From Aquabacterium sp. A7-Y (GTDB lineage Bacteria; Pseudomonadota; Gammaproteobacteria; Burkholderiales; Burkholderiaceae_C), in contig NZ_JAPFBW010000020.1 in the NCBI RefSeq assembly GCF_026153205.1, positions 1-64,000 of the forward strand: a stretch of 64,000 nucleotides of DNA. The letters run 5' to 3'. Positions 54,507 through 63,334 of this stretch are shown here, one piece after another (position 1 is the stretch's first letter; each line of letters starts with the position of its first letter). Both the position numbers and the translations under genes were made by a program. The notes below the pieces were generated by a model. The model saw only the letters and a list, made by a program, of their open reading frames with translations, searched no databases and was not told where the DNA came from.

Positions 54507-56573
54507 ATGGCTGCTCCGCACCCCCCCCTCCCCCCGGGCCTCGACGTCGACCGGGTCTACCGCTCGCTGTTCGCCGCCTATCCGGACGCGCTACTGCTGG
54601 TAGACAGCTCCGGCACCATCATGCTGGCCAACCCGGCTGCCGCGACCCTGCTGGGCTACCAGCCGGAAGAGCTGTCCGGATTGCCTGTCGACGCCCTGGT
54701 GCCCGACAGCATCCGCCCGCGCCACGCCGCCTACCGCGAAGCCTATGGCCGCAGCCCGCATGCGAGGCCCATGGGCACGCAGATGGAGCTGGTCGCCAAG
54801 CGGCGCGACGGCCGCGAAGTGATGGTGGAGATTGCGCTGAGCCCGCTGCAGGACCAGGGGCTGCCCTATGTGGTGGCGGCGATCCGCGGCATCGAGGCCT
54901 ACCCGCGCGTGCGCCAGGCGCTGCAACGTGCCCGCTACAGCGAGCATGTGGCCCAGTTCGGCCGCCTGTCGGTGCATGAACGCGACCCGCAACTGCTGCT
55001 CGAGCAGGCCCCGGTGGTGGCGGCCGAAGCCCTGCAGGTCGAGACCGCCGTGGTGTTCCTGCTCGACCCCGGGCAACAGAGCTTCCGCGTGGCCGCCGGC
55101 GTCGGCCTGCTCGAGGGCGAAGGCCTGGGCGAGCGTCTGCCAAACCGGCCCGACAGCCTGCCCGGCTACGTGCTGGCGCAGGACCGGCCGGTGCGGGTGG
55201 GTGACTGCGCCAGCGAGCAGCGCTTCGAGCTGCCGCGCCGCATTCTCGAGGCGGGCCAGGCCAGCCTGCTGGCGGCGCCGCTGTCCGACCGAGGCCGCGA
55301 CATCGGCGCCCTGGTGGTGCGCTCGCGCGAGCGCGATCGTTTCGGCGACGACGAGCTGCGTTTCATGGAGTCGCTCGCCAGCCTGCTGGTCACCGCCCTG
55401 CAGCGGGCCCACAGCGAAGAAGCGCTCAGCCACAGCCAGCGCCTGGACAGCGTGGGGCAGCTCACCGGAGGCATCGCGCACGACTTCAACAACCTGCTGA
55501 CGGTGATCTCGGGCAACCTGCAAGTGCTGGAGGAGCTGCCCGCGCTCGCCGACGACGCCTACGGCCAGCAGCTGGTCGCCGCCGCGACGCGGGCCACGCG
55601 CCGGGGCGCCGAGCTGACCGGCCAGCTGCTGGCCTTCTCGCGCCGCCAGGTGCTGCAGCCGGCGCCGGTGGACGTGCCGGCCCTGCTGCACTCGCTGGCC
55701 GGCCTGCTGGGGCGCACGCTGGACCAGCGCATCCGCATCGAGGTGCAGGCGCCGCAGGACGGCCTGAGCTGCCTGGCCGACCCCGGACAGCTGGAATCGG
55801 CCCTGCTCAACATCGCGATCAATGCGCGCGACGCGATGCCCGAAGGCGGCACGCTCAGTTTCGCCTGCGAGCCCATCGACACCCTGCCCGTGCCGCTGCA
55901 GGAAGACCGCGGCGAGGCGACGCCGGCCGCCTCCGTCGCGGACGGCTATATCGCGATTGCGGTGGCCGACACCGGCGCCGGCATGCCGGACGCTGTCAAG
56001 GAGCGTGCCTTCGAACCGTTTTTCACCACCAAGGAAGCCGGCCGCGGCACCGGCCTGGGCTTGAGCACGGTGTACGGTTTCGTCAAGCAGTCGCGCGGCG
56101 CCGTCAGCCTGGACAGCGCGCCGGGCGCCGGCACCACGGTCACGCTCTACCTGCCGAGTGTGCAGGCAGCAGCGGGCGACCAAGACGCTGCGGCCGATGA
56201 CAGCGAGGTGCCGCCCGGCCTGCATGTGCTGCTGGTGGAAGACGATGCCGAGGTGCGCGCGGTGGTGCGGCGTTTCCTCGAGACGCTGGGCTGCCGGGTG
56301 ACCGCCTGCCTGCAGGCCGAGGAGGCACTTGCCCTGCTGTCGCCGCAGGCCGGCTATGAACTGCTGCTGAGCGACATCGCGCTGGGTGCCGGCATGCGCG
56401 GCACCGAGCTGGCGCGCCGCGCGCAGGCCATCATGCCCGAGCTGCCGGTGCTGTTGATGACCGGTTTTTCCAGCGGCCTGCTGGACGCCCCGCCGGAGTG
56501 GGAACTGCTGCGCAAGCCTTACACCCGGGGCGACCTTGCCCGGGCCATCGTCAAGGTGCTGGGGCCGGGCTGA
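54507..56573 (+). CDS. PAS-GAF hybrid histidine kinase
   Basis: A 688-aa soluble kinase with no membrane helix. PAS is at about 20-135 (LLLVDSSGTIMLANPAAATL), GAF at about 155-310 (DPQLLLEQAPVVAAEALQVE), a HisKA-like dimerisation helix has the His in GGIAHDFNNLLTVISGNL, HATPase_c has NARDAMPEGG and the VADTGAGMPDAV G-box, and a C-terminal receiver has LHVLLVEDDAEVRAV and LLLSDIALG. The HDFNNLL motif marks the HPK4-type family. It is translationally close to the OmpR-type regulator. TTG 54495 is a weaker alternative start. Confidence 0.93.
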   Translation: MAAPHPPLPPGLDVDRVYRSLFAAYPDALLLVDSSGTIMLANPAAATLLGYQPEELSGLPVDALVPDSIRPRHAAYREAYGRSPHARPMGTQMELVAKRRDGREVMVEIALSPLQDQGLPYVVAAIRGIEAYPRVRQALQRARYSEHVAQFGRLSVHERDPQLLLEQAPVVAAEALQVETAVVFLLDPGQQSFRVAAGVGLLEGEGLGERLPNRPDSLPGYVLAQDRPVRVGDCASEQRFELPRRILEAGQASLLAAPLSDRGRDIGALVVRSRERDRFGDDELRFMESLASLLVTALQRAHSEEALSHSQRLDSVGQLTGGIAHDFNNLLTVISGNLQVLEELPALADDAYGQQLVAAATRATRRGAELTGQLLAFSRRQVLQPAPVDVPALLHSLAGLLGRTLDQRIRIEVQAPQDGLSCLADPGQLESALLNIAINARDAMPEGGTLSFACEPIDTLPVPLQEDRGEATPAASVADGYIAIAVADTGAGMPDAVKERAFEPFFTTKEAGRGTGLGLSTVYGFVKQSRGAVSLDSAPGAGTTVTLYLPSVQAAAGDQDAAADDSEVPPGLHVLLVEDDAEVRAVVRRFLETLGCRVTACLQAEEALALLSPQAGYELLLSDIALGAGMRGTELARRAQAIMPELPVLLMTGFSSGLLDAPPEWELLRKPYTRGDLARAIVKVLGPG

Positions 56574-56589
56574 AGGCCGCGGCGCCGCC

Positions 56590-57312
56590 TCAGTGCATCG
56601 CCGCGGTGGCGGCCGGCGCGGTGCTGCGCTGGATGAAGGCGGTGAGCGCCTCGACGCGCGGGATGTGGATATCGCGGCGGCCCTTTTCGGCGAAGCGGAT
56701 CACGTCGCCGCGCGCCAGCCGCGACAGTGCCCGGCTCACCGTCTCCAGCGTCATGCCCAGGTAGTTGCCGATCTCGGCGCGGGTCATGCGCAAGGTGATC
56801 TGGTCGGCGCGCAGGCCGCGCTGGGACAGGGCGTCGGCCCAGTTGCGCAGGAAGTCGGCGACGCGGGCATCGGCCGGTAGCGTGCACAGCGACATCATCG
56901 AGTCACGGTCGCGGCCGATCTCGCGGCTCATCGCCTCGTGCAGAACCCCCAGCAGCGCCGGCTCGCTCATGCAGGCACGCATCAACGCGTCGTAGCGGAT
57001 GCTCCAGACCTCGCCGGTGTCCATCGCCACCGCGTCGCAACCGTAGCGGCCCTCGGCAATGCCGTCGAAACCCAGCCAGTCGCCGCGGAAGTGCAGGCTG
57101 ACGACCTGCTCGCGGCCGTCCGAGGCCAGGTTGACCATCTTGAAGAAGCCGGAGTTCACGACGTGCAGGCAGCCGAAGGCCTCGCCGGCCTGGTAGACGC
57201 TCTCGCCGGCACGCACCACCCGACGCTGGATGGGCACTTGCTCCTGCAGGAGCTTCAGCGTGCGCGCGATACGGTGGCTGAACTGGCTGTCGAGGTCTTT
57301 GGCGGCGGTCAT
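56590..57312 (-). CDS. Crp/FNR-family regulator lacking the N-terminal cluster cysteines
   Basis: A 240-aa protein. The cyclic-nucleotide-like domain (FGCLHVVNSGFFKMVNLASD, VVSLHFRGDWLGFDGIAEGR) and the HTH TRAEIGNYLGMTLETVSRALSRL match FNR closely, including the Glu and Ser-Arg that contact TTGAT half sites. The N-terminal CxxCxxxxxC cysteines of true oxygen-sensing FNR are absent; only the internal Cys (YGCDAVAM) remains. It therefore probably does not carry a 4Fe-4S cluster. It is divergent from the carbamoyltransferase-like gene and may control it through the palindrome between them. Confidence 0.9.
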   Translation of the reverse strand: MTAAKDLDSQFSHRIARTLKLLQEQVPIQRRVVRAGESVYQAGEAFGCLHVVNSGFFKMVNLASDGREQVVSLHFRGDWLGFDGIAEGRYGCDAVAMDTGEVWSIRYDALMRACMSEPALLGVLHEAMSREIGRDRDSMMSLCTLPADARVADFLRNWADALSQRGLRADQITLRMTRAEIGNYLGMTLETVSRALSRLARGDVIRFAEKGRRDIHIPRVEALTAFIQRSTAPAATAAMH

Positions 57313-57446
57313 GTCGTTCTCCGGTGTTCTGGGGAAGGACTGTAGAAAACGCGTGCAACGCCAGCATCAACGGCCGGAGGCGCTCGGTAACGCTGCGTCA
57401 ACGGAACGTGTCCGGCCGGTATCAAACCGCCTCCGCAAACCCGCGC

Positions 57447-57460
57447 TTGACCGGCGTCAA
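57447..57460. promoter_or_regulatory. FNR/Dnr-type box TTGACCGGCGTCAA
   Basis: TTGAC-N4-GTCAA is a 14-base FNR-family operator form (consensus TTGAT-N4-ATCAA, one change per half site, symmetric). It lies 35 bases before the carbamoyltransferase-like ATG and about 135 bases upstream of the FNR-like gene. The FNR-like HTH next door fits this site. Confidence 0.65.
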
Positions 57461-57495
57461 CCCCCGCCGGCGGGGCGCCCCCTACGCTTGGGGGC

Positions 57496-58245
57496 ATGAC
57501 TGTTTCCGCGTCCGTTCTCGACCATCGCAAGCTCTGGAGCCCCGGCCGGCTGTCCGGCGCCGAGGTGCTGAGCCTGCTCGACAGCGCGCGACGGCTGGCA
57601 GCGGCCGACCGTACCGGCGCGCACGCCATGCCGCTGCGGGGCAAGCACCTGGCGCTGCTCCGCGGTGCCGGGGAAGCCCCGGGAGCGACCCGCCGGACCG
57701 GCTGCCACGCCTTGCGGCAGGCCGCAGAACGGCTCGGTGCCCGGGTCTCGCTGCTCGCGGACCAGGACGCGGACGCGCCCCACGGGGCCGAACTGAAGGC
57801 CAGAGCCCGGCTGCTGGGGCGGTTTTACGACGCGCTGGACTGCACCGGCACCACGCCGGCCGTGCTGCGCGACCTCGACGGAGAGGCCGGGGTGCCGGTC
57901 TACGACGGCCTGGCCGGCGCGGCGCATCCGGCCCGTGCGCTCGCCGCGCTGGTGTGCCTCCAGGAACAGGCTGGGCGCCCGCTGGCGGGGCTGCAGGTGG
58001 CCTGGCCGGCCGGCACGCCGCTCGGATTGGCCGAGCGCTTTCAGGCGCTGGCGGCGCAAGCCGGCCTCGGCTGCCGACTGGTGGACGAGGGCGACGCCGA
58101 ACTGCAGTTGACCGAGGACGGCCAGGGCGAGTGGCGCCTGACGGCGGCCGACCGCTGCGTCGGCGGCCCGGATGCGCGCGGGCCCGGGGCAGCCGGACCC
58201 TGGCAGCGCACCTTGCAGGCGCTGCTGCTGCACACGATGGCCTGA
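57496..58245 (+). CDS. Ornithine/aspartate carbamoyltransferase-like protein without the catalytic STRTR motif
   Basis: A 249-aa protein. The N-half follows ornithine carbamoyltransferase: LSGAEVLSLLDSARRLAAAD, THAxPLRGKHLALL-like (AHAMPLRGKHLALLRG), ARLLGRFYDAL (DTARVLGRMYDAI in the enzymes), VPVYDGLAGAAHPARALAAL (VPVWNGLTDEWHPTQxLAD). The carbamoyl-phosphate motif STRTR is replaced by GEAPGATRRTG and HPTQ by HPAR. The C-terminal ornithine domain is shortened by about 80 residues. It should be catalytically dead. The FNR-type box upstream recalls the anaerobic control of arginine deiminase operons. Possibly a regulatory pseudoenzyme. Confidence 0.75.
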   Translation: MTVSASVLDHRKLWSPGRLSGAEVLSLLDSARRLAAADRTGAHAMPLRGKHLALLRGAGEAPGATRRTGCHALRQAAERLGARVSLLADQDADAPHGAELKARARLLGRFYDALDCTGTTPAVLRDLDGEAGVPVYDGLAGAAHPARALAALVCLQEQAGRPLAGLQVAWPAGTPLGLAERFQALAAQAGLGCRLVDEGDAELQLTEDGQGEWRLTAADRCVGGPDARGPGAAGPWQRTLQALLLHTMA

Positions 58246-58349
58246 GCGGCCCTGCCCTCGCCGGGGCTGCAATAGTTCACAGTGACTCGCGGGAGGGGCG
58301 GGGCAGACAATGCACGCCCGCCAGACACCCTCTCCAGGAGTACCGTTTC

Positions 58350-59744
58350 GTGAGCCTTTTCCGAACAAAAAGCGTCGATGCCCTGCTCGACGCCAGCCGC
58401 GCGCCGGGCGGGCTGCGCAAGGTGCTGGGGCCGGTGGACCTGGTGCTGATGGGCATAGGCGCGATCATCGGCACCGGCATCTTCGTTCTGACCGGCACCG
58501 GCGCCCTGACGGCCGGGCCGGCGCTGACCGTGTCCTTCCTGATCGCTGCGCTGGCCTGCGGCCTGGCTGCGCTGTGTTATGCCGAGTTCGCGTCGGCCAT
58601 TCCAGTCTCGGGGTCGATCTACACCTACAGCTATGCCACGCTGGGGGAGCTGGTGGCCTGGATCATCGGCTGGGACCTGCTGCTCGAGTACGGCCTCGCG
58701 ACCTCGGCGGTGTCGGTCGGCTGGTCCGGCTACTTCCAGTCGCTGATGCAGGGCTTCGGCCTCACGCTGCCGACGGCGCTGACGGCCGCGCCGGGCTCTG
58801 TGCCGGGGGTGCAGACCTGGATCAACCTGCCGGCGCTGCTGATCATGCTGATCTTGACGTCCATGCTGTCCCTCGGCGTGCGCGAGTCGGCCCGGGCCAA
58901 CAACCTGATGGTGGCCGTCAAGATCGCGGTGGTGCTGCTGTTTATCCTGGTCGGCGCCCGCCATGTCGAGCCGGCCAACTGGCAGCCCTTCATGCCCTTC
59001 GGCTCTCAAGGCGTCTTCAGCGCCGCAGCGCTGGTGTTTTTCGCCTTCATCGGCTTCGACGCCGTGACCTCGGCCGCCGAAGAGGTGCGCCGGCCGGAGC
59101 GCGACCTGCCGATCGGCATCGTCGGCTCGCTGGCCGTCTGCGCCCTGCTCTACGTGCTGGTGTCGGCCATCATGACCGGCATCGTGCCCTTCCAGAAGTT
59201 CGCCGGCGTGGACCATCCCGTGTCGCTGGCACTGCAGTATGCGGGCGAAAGCTGGGTGGCCGGTTTCGTCGACCTGGGCGCCATCCTGGGCATGACCACC
59301 GTGATCCTGGTGATGGCTTACGGCCAGACCCGCGTGCTGTTCGCGATGTCGCGCGACGGCCTGCTGCCCACCCGCCTGTCCCGCATCAGCCCGCGCACTG
59401 GCACTCCCGTGTTCGCCACCTGGAGCGTGGGGCTGGTGTTCGCGCTGATCGCCGCCTTCGTGCCGCTGAATGTGCTGGCCGAGCTGATCAACATCGGAAC
59501 GCTGGCGGCCTTCAGCCTGATCTCGGTGGCGGTGCTGGTCCTGCGGCGGACCCGCCCCGACCTGCCGCGCGCCTTCCGCTGCCCCGGCGTGCCGGTGGTG
59601 CCCGTGCTGGCAGTGGCCTTCTGCGTGTTCCTGATGGCCCATCTGAAGGCCTCGACCTGGATCGCCTTCGGCGCCTGGCTGGTCCTGGGACTGGCGGTCT
59701 ACTTCGGCTACGCACGTCGGCGCTCGCTGCTGCATCCCAGGTGA
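58350..59744 (+). CDS. APC-family amino acid permease, cationic amino acid transporter type
   Basis: A 464-aa permease with 12 predicted helices from GTG 58350 (CCAGGAG nine bases upstream). The family signature GAIIGTGIFVLTGTGAL lies in helix 1; SGSIYTYSYATLGELVAWIIG and FFAFIGFDAVTSAAEEVRRP match the YfnA/CAT subgroup. It probably imports or exchanges basic or branched amino acids. It lies 104 bases after the carbamoyltransferase-like gene, so it could share its regulation. Confidence 0.92.
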   Translation: MSLFRTKSVDALLDASRAPGGLRKVLGPVDLVLMGIGAIIGTGIFVLTGTGALTAGPALTVSFLIAALACGLAALCYAEFASAIPVSGSIYTYSYATLGELVAWIIGWDLLLEYGLATSAVSVGWSGYFQSLMQGFGLTLPTALTAAPGSVPGVQTWINLPALLIMLILTSMLSLGVRESARANNLMVAVKIAVVLLFILVGARHVEPANWQPFMPFGSQGVFSAAALVFFAFIGFDAVTSAAEEVRRPERDLPIGIVGSLAVCALLYVLVSAIMTGIVPFQKFAGVDHPVSLALQYAGESWVAGFVDLGAILGMTTVILVMAYGQTRVLFAMSRDGLLPTRLSRISPRTGTPVFATWSVGLVFALIAAFVPLNVLAELINIGTLAAFSLISVAVLVLRRTRPDLPRAFRCPGVPVVPVLAVAFCVFLMAHLKASTWIAFGAWLVLGLAVYFGYARRRSLLHPR

Positions 59745-59746
59745 GT

Positions 59747-61009
59747 TCAGCCGCGCAGCCACTGCGTCAGCGCGTGGATGCCGAGGCCGACGAGGCCGCC
59801 GACCAGGGTGCCGTTGATGCGCACGAACTGCAGGTCGCGGCCGATGTTGCGCTCCAGCTCATCGGTCAGTTCGCGGGTGTTCCAGGCTTCGACGCGGCTC
59901 ACGATGTAGCGGCGGATGTCCTCGCGGTAGCGCTCGATCCATTCGGGCGCCGCCTGCAGCACCTGGTTGTTGATCCACTCGCGCATCGTCGCGTCGGCCT
60001 GCAGCTTGCTGCCTAGCGTGCGTGCAGCGGCGCTGATGCGGCGGGCGACGCTCGAGTCCTCGCGGCCGAGGTCGCTCTGCAGCCAGGCCAGCAGTTCGTG
60101 CCAGAGGCCACGCAGGTAGTCGGTGAGCGCGGGATGGGCCAGCGTTTCGTCGCGGATCTGCTCGCCCCTGAGTCGCAGCGCCGGGTCCTGCCTCAGCTTC
60201 TCGATGAAACCGGCGACGTACTCGTCGAAGCGCAGGCGCAGCGGATGGGCTGGGTCCTTGCCCATCTCGCCGATGACGCGGCCCACGCCGGCGACGATCT
60301 TGCCGGTGGCGACCTGCCCCGCCAGGTTGTCCAGACCGAGGTAGCGCAGGTAGCGCACCTCGCCGGCGATGACCGCCGCGATCTTCGCCTGCACGGCCTC
60401 GTCCTCGATGAGTGAGGCGACTTGCTGCAGCACCTCGTCGAGCAAGGCCTGGTGGCGCCCTTGGGCCGTCAGCACGTCCAGCACCTGGCCGGCCAGGTGC
60501 GACACGTCGAGCTGCTCGAGCCGCGTCAGCACGGTAGCGCGGATGAAGCGGCTCACGCGGTCGTCGTCCAGCGCGTCCAGGCCGTAGCGCATGGCGGCCT
60601 TCAAGTATGCGCCGACCTGATCGGCATGGCCGGGCGCCGCCAGCCAGTCCGCCAGCCGCCCGGCCGGATCGAAATGACGCAGCTTCTCGAGCACCTGGGG
60701 CGTGCTGAGGAAGTTGCTGCAGATGAAGCTCGCCAGGTTGGCGCCGATGCGCGCCTTGTTGGCCGGCACGATCGCCGTGTGCGGAATGGGCAGCCCGAGC
60801 GGATGCCGGAACAGGGCCACCACCGCGAACCAGTCGGCGATGGCGCCGATCATCGCCGCCTCCGCGAAAGCCGCCAGGTAGGCCCAGCCGGGGTGCCGCC
60901 CCTCCAGGGAACTCGCCACGGCAAAGAGCAGCGCGGCCGCCGCGAGCAGGCCCAGCGAGATGGCCTTCATACGCCGCAGGCCACGCACCTTCACTGCGTT
61001 GACATCCAT
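59747..61009 (-). CDS. DUF445-family membrane protein
   Basis: A 420-aa protein. Two N-terminal helices (ISLGLLAAAALLFAVASSLE and YLAAFAEAAMIGAIADWFAV) contain the DUF445 signature ADWFAVVALFRHPLGLPIPHTAIVP (read as two adjacent parts). A long alpha-helical, coiled-coil-like cytosolic or periplasmic region follows, and the end is a final hydrophobic segment (INGTLVGGLVGLGIHALTQWL). Function in the family is not established. It converges with the APC permease with a 2-base gap. Confidence 0.88.
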   Translation of the reverse strand: MDVNAVKVRGLRRMKAISLGLLAAAALLFAVASSLEGRHPGWAYLAAFAEAAMIGAIADWFAVVALFRHPLGLPIPHTAIVPANKARIGANLASFICSNFLSTPQVLEKLRHFDPAGRLADWLAAPGHADQVGAYLKAAMRYGLDALDDDRVSRFIRATVLTRLEQLDVSHLAGQVLDVLTAQGRHQALLDEVLQQVASLIEDEAVQAKIAAVIAGEVRYLRYLGLDNLAGQVATGKIVAGVGRVIGEMGKDPAHPLRLRFDEYVAGFIEKLRQDPALRLRGEQIRDETLAHPALTDYLRGLWHELLAWLQSDLGREDSSVARRISAAARTLGSKLQADATMREWINNQVLQAAPEWIERYREDIRRYIVSRVEAWNTRELTDELERNIGRDLQFVRINGTLVGGLVGLGIHALTQWLRG

Positions 61010-61156
61010 TCAATCTACCTTCTTCGCTTCTTTCAACCCTTACATCATGCCCGCGCCCGGTGACCGGCTCGCAAGGCCGGATGCGCTAGGGTCGCTCCGT
61101 CGCGTGCCGTTGTGCCGCTTTGCCGCGGGCCCGCCACATCGAAGGAGGCTCTGTTC

Positions 61157-62570
61157 ATGCCCTGTTTTTTATCCCGCTGCGCGGCGCGACGCCGCTTCAC
61201 GGTCCTGAATGTCTGCGCCCTCGCAGCGCTGCTGGTCGCCTGCGGCGGTGGCAGCTCCGACGACAACGGCAGCGCGGCCGGCCCACACGCAAGTGCCGCG
61301 GACCGCCAGCCGGCCGATGGCACCATCGTGGCAAGCCGCGAAACGCCGACCGAGGGTGGGCCCGCGGACATGGACGACCCCGCGGTCTGGATCCACCCGG
61401 ACGAGGACGACGCGGAAGACTCCTTGATCATCGCAGCTGCGAAGGAAGGCGGGCTGCGCGTCTACGACCTCAGGGGCCGTCTGGTGCAGCGCATCGGCGT
61501 GCGGCTTGACGCCGAAGGCGAGGCTCTGAACCGCTACAACAATGTCGACGTCGCTTATGGTTTTGCGCTCGACGGCGATGACATCGACATCGCGGTGGCG
61601 AGCGACCGCCGCCAGGACAAGCTCCGCATCTGGCGCATCGGCGAGGACCGCGACGAGGAGGATGCCGTCTTGGAAGACATCACCTCGGCGCGCATGCCGC
61701 GGCTCTTCCCCACCCGGCCCGGGCCGGACGACCGGCAAGGCGCCAGCATGGCCAATCCCGACGACGGCGAGCACACCGCCTATGGCCTGGCGCTCTACAG
61801 GGAGCGCGACAGCCGCAGGGTCTACGCCTTCGTGAATCAGAACAGCGAGGCAGTGATCGCCCAGTACGAACTTCTCGACGACGGCGACGAGAAGATCACT
61901 GCGCGTTTCGTGCGGGACTGGCGCTTCCCCTATTCCTGGAAGGGGCAGGACCTGACGCAGGAGGACGAGAAGGACCTGGCACGCGACTTCAGCCCGCAGT
62001 TCGAGGGCATGGTGGTCGACCAGCAAACCGGCATCCTCTACGCCGCTCAGGAGGACGTCGGCATCTGGCGTATCGACACCCGCACTGGCGTGGCCGACAG
62101 CCGGCCCTTCTATGAGACACGCCCCTTCGACCCCAACAGCCGGGTGGCGCGCGACGTCGAAGGACTGACGATCTACTACGCCAGCGGCGGCCGGGGCTAT
62201 CTGCTCGCTTCCAGCCAAGGCCACGCCCACGGCGAAGCACCCACCCTGCCCACACCCGGCCTGGATGACACCTTCGTCGTCTTCGAGCGCGTAGGTCCCA
62301 ACCGACTGCTGGGCAGTTTCCGTATCGAAGCGCGGCGCCAGGGCCGGATCGACGGCGTCGAGGAGTCCGACGGCTCGGACGTCAGCAACGTGCCCCTGCC
62401 CGGGGTTTCCCCACGGAGTATTCATTGCTCAGGATGGCTACGATGGAGACGTCTTCGATGGCTCGACGGATGCGACGAATTTGAAACTCGTGCCGTGGGA
62501 GAAAATTGCCCGGGGATTTCCAGGCGAAGCGCTGAAGGTCGATACGCGCTATAACCCTCGCAAGCCCTGA
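61157..62570 (+). pseudogene. Beta-propeller phytase lipoprotein, frameshifted near the C-terminus
   Basis: GGAGG precedes the ATG at 61157. A lipoprotein signal (VLNVCALAALLVACGGG) leads to a phytase-like six-bladed propeller with many acidic Ca-binding residues: DMDDPAVWIHPDEDD, NNVDVAYGFALDGDDIDIAV, FSPQFEGMVVDQQTGILYAA and QEDVGIWRID. It would release phosphate from phytate in the periplasm. As written the frame changes after NVPLPG and ends at 62554. Removing one G in 62402-62405 restores a standard phytase end (FPHGVFIAQDGYDGDVFDGS, then FKLVPWEKIA) stopping at 62570. A third +1 shift of this kind in the window. Confidence 0.9.
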
Positions 62571-62680
62571 CTTGCAGCGCGAGTGCCAAGCGGGACGGCA
62601 TGCTTTGAGCCGTCGATGCGCCAGTCCGGGTCGCGAGGCGCGGGGCGTCGGCTGTTTTGCCGCTCTCGCCGCGGCCTCCG

Positions 62681-62715
62681 GGACCTGTCCGATGGGACAG
62701 GTCCTTTGCTTTTTC
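62681..62715 (+). terminator. Rho-independent terminator after the phytase gene
   Basis: A perfect 10-bp stem (GGACCTGTCC at 62681-62690, GGACAGGTCC at 62695-62704) with a four-base loop is followed by TTTGCTTTTT. It lies about 110 bases downstream of the corrected phytase stop. Confidence 0.9.
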
Positions 62716-62717
62716 AA

Positions 62718-63334
62718 AAGCATCAATGGGAGTACGTCACAGATGGGAGGTTCGGCGCCCCCATCCTCGCTCCTGGCAATCCCGCCAGAGCCTTGTGGAA
62801 CGGTTCACTCGTTCAGCTGGCAGAAACATTTCGCTGCGAAATGCACCAGAAAATGCATCAAGCAATTTTTTGGCCTACAAAACGACACTAAGCGTAACCG
62901 GGGTCGCGGAAACATTTGTAGTGATGTTATTTTGGGCCGCAATCATGATACTTGCTGCAGGCTTTGCCATATCGCGACACGCACTGTCCTCGATCATGGC
63001 TATTCGCATTACCGAGAGGCAGTGGCCTGAAAGTGAAACTGTTCCAGATGGATCTTTGAAGCACCCTGTCGACAAGGTGCGAGAGAACAATCCAAGGAGC
63101 GAGATGGGGGCGGAGCGGGCCCCGCGCAGGTCCAGCGATGAATTGAGTTTAAATAGTGCATGCATCGAATGAAAGGAGAAACTTTGAAGGTGACAAGAGG
63201 GCGATCTATTCATGCAGCGAGGTCTGAGCGGACGGGCTTCGATCGCATTGCCAATCGGCTTTTCACGACGGAAAGGTAGCTTGTCGGCAGCCCATTTTTT
63301 ACGTACCCGGCAAAAGATGTTCACGGGAGGAGTT
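62718..63334. other. AT-richer region before the LuxR-type gene, no clear gene
   Basis: GC content falls clearly here. A frame spanning 62657-63172 contains one good transmembrane segment (FVVMLFWAAIMILAAGFAIS) but begins inside the terminator hairpin region and lacks a ribosome-binding site, so it may be the remnant of a membrane protein. A ~40-codon frame from about 63163 has no further support. The promoter of the LuxR-type gene should lie here. Confidence 0.4.

Noticed and set aside
62657-63172. 171-codon frame with one transmembrane segment
   Set aside because: Starts just before a terminator hairpin, no ribosome-binding site, N-terminal half is unordered; kept only as a possible remnant.
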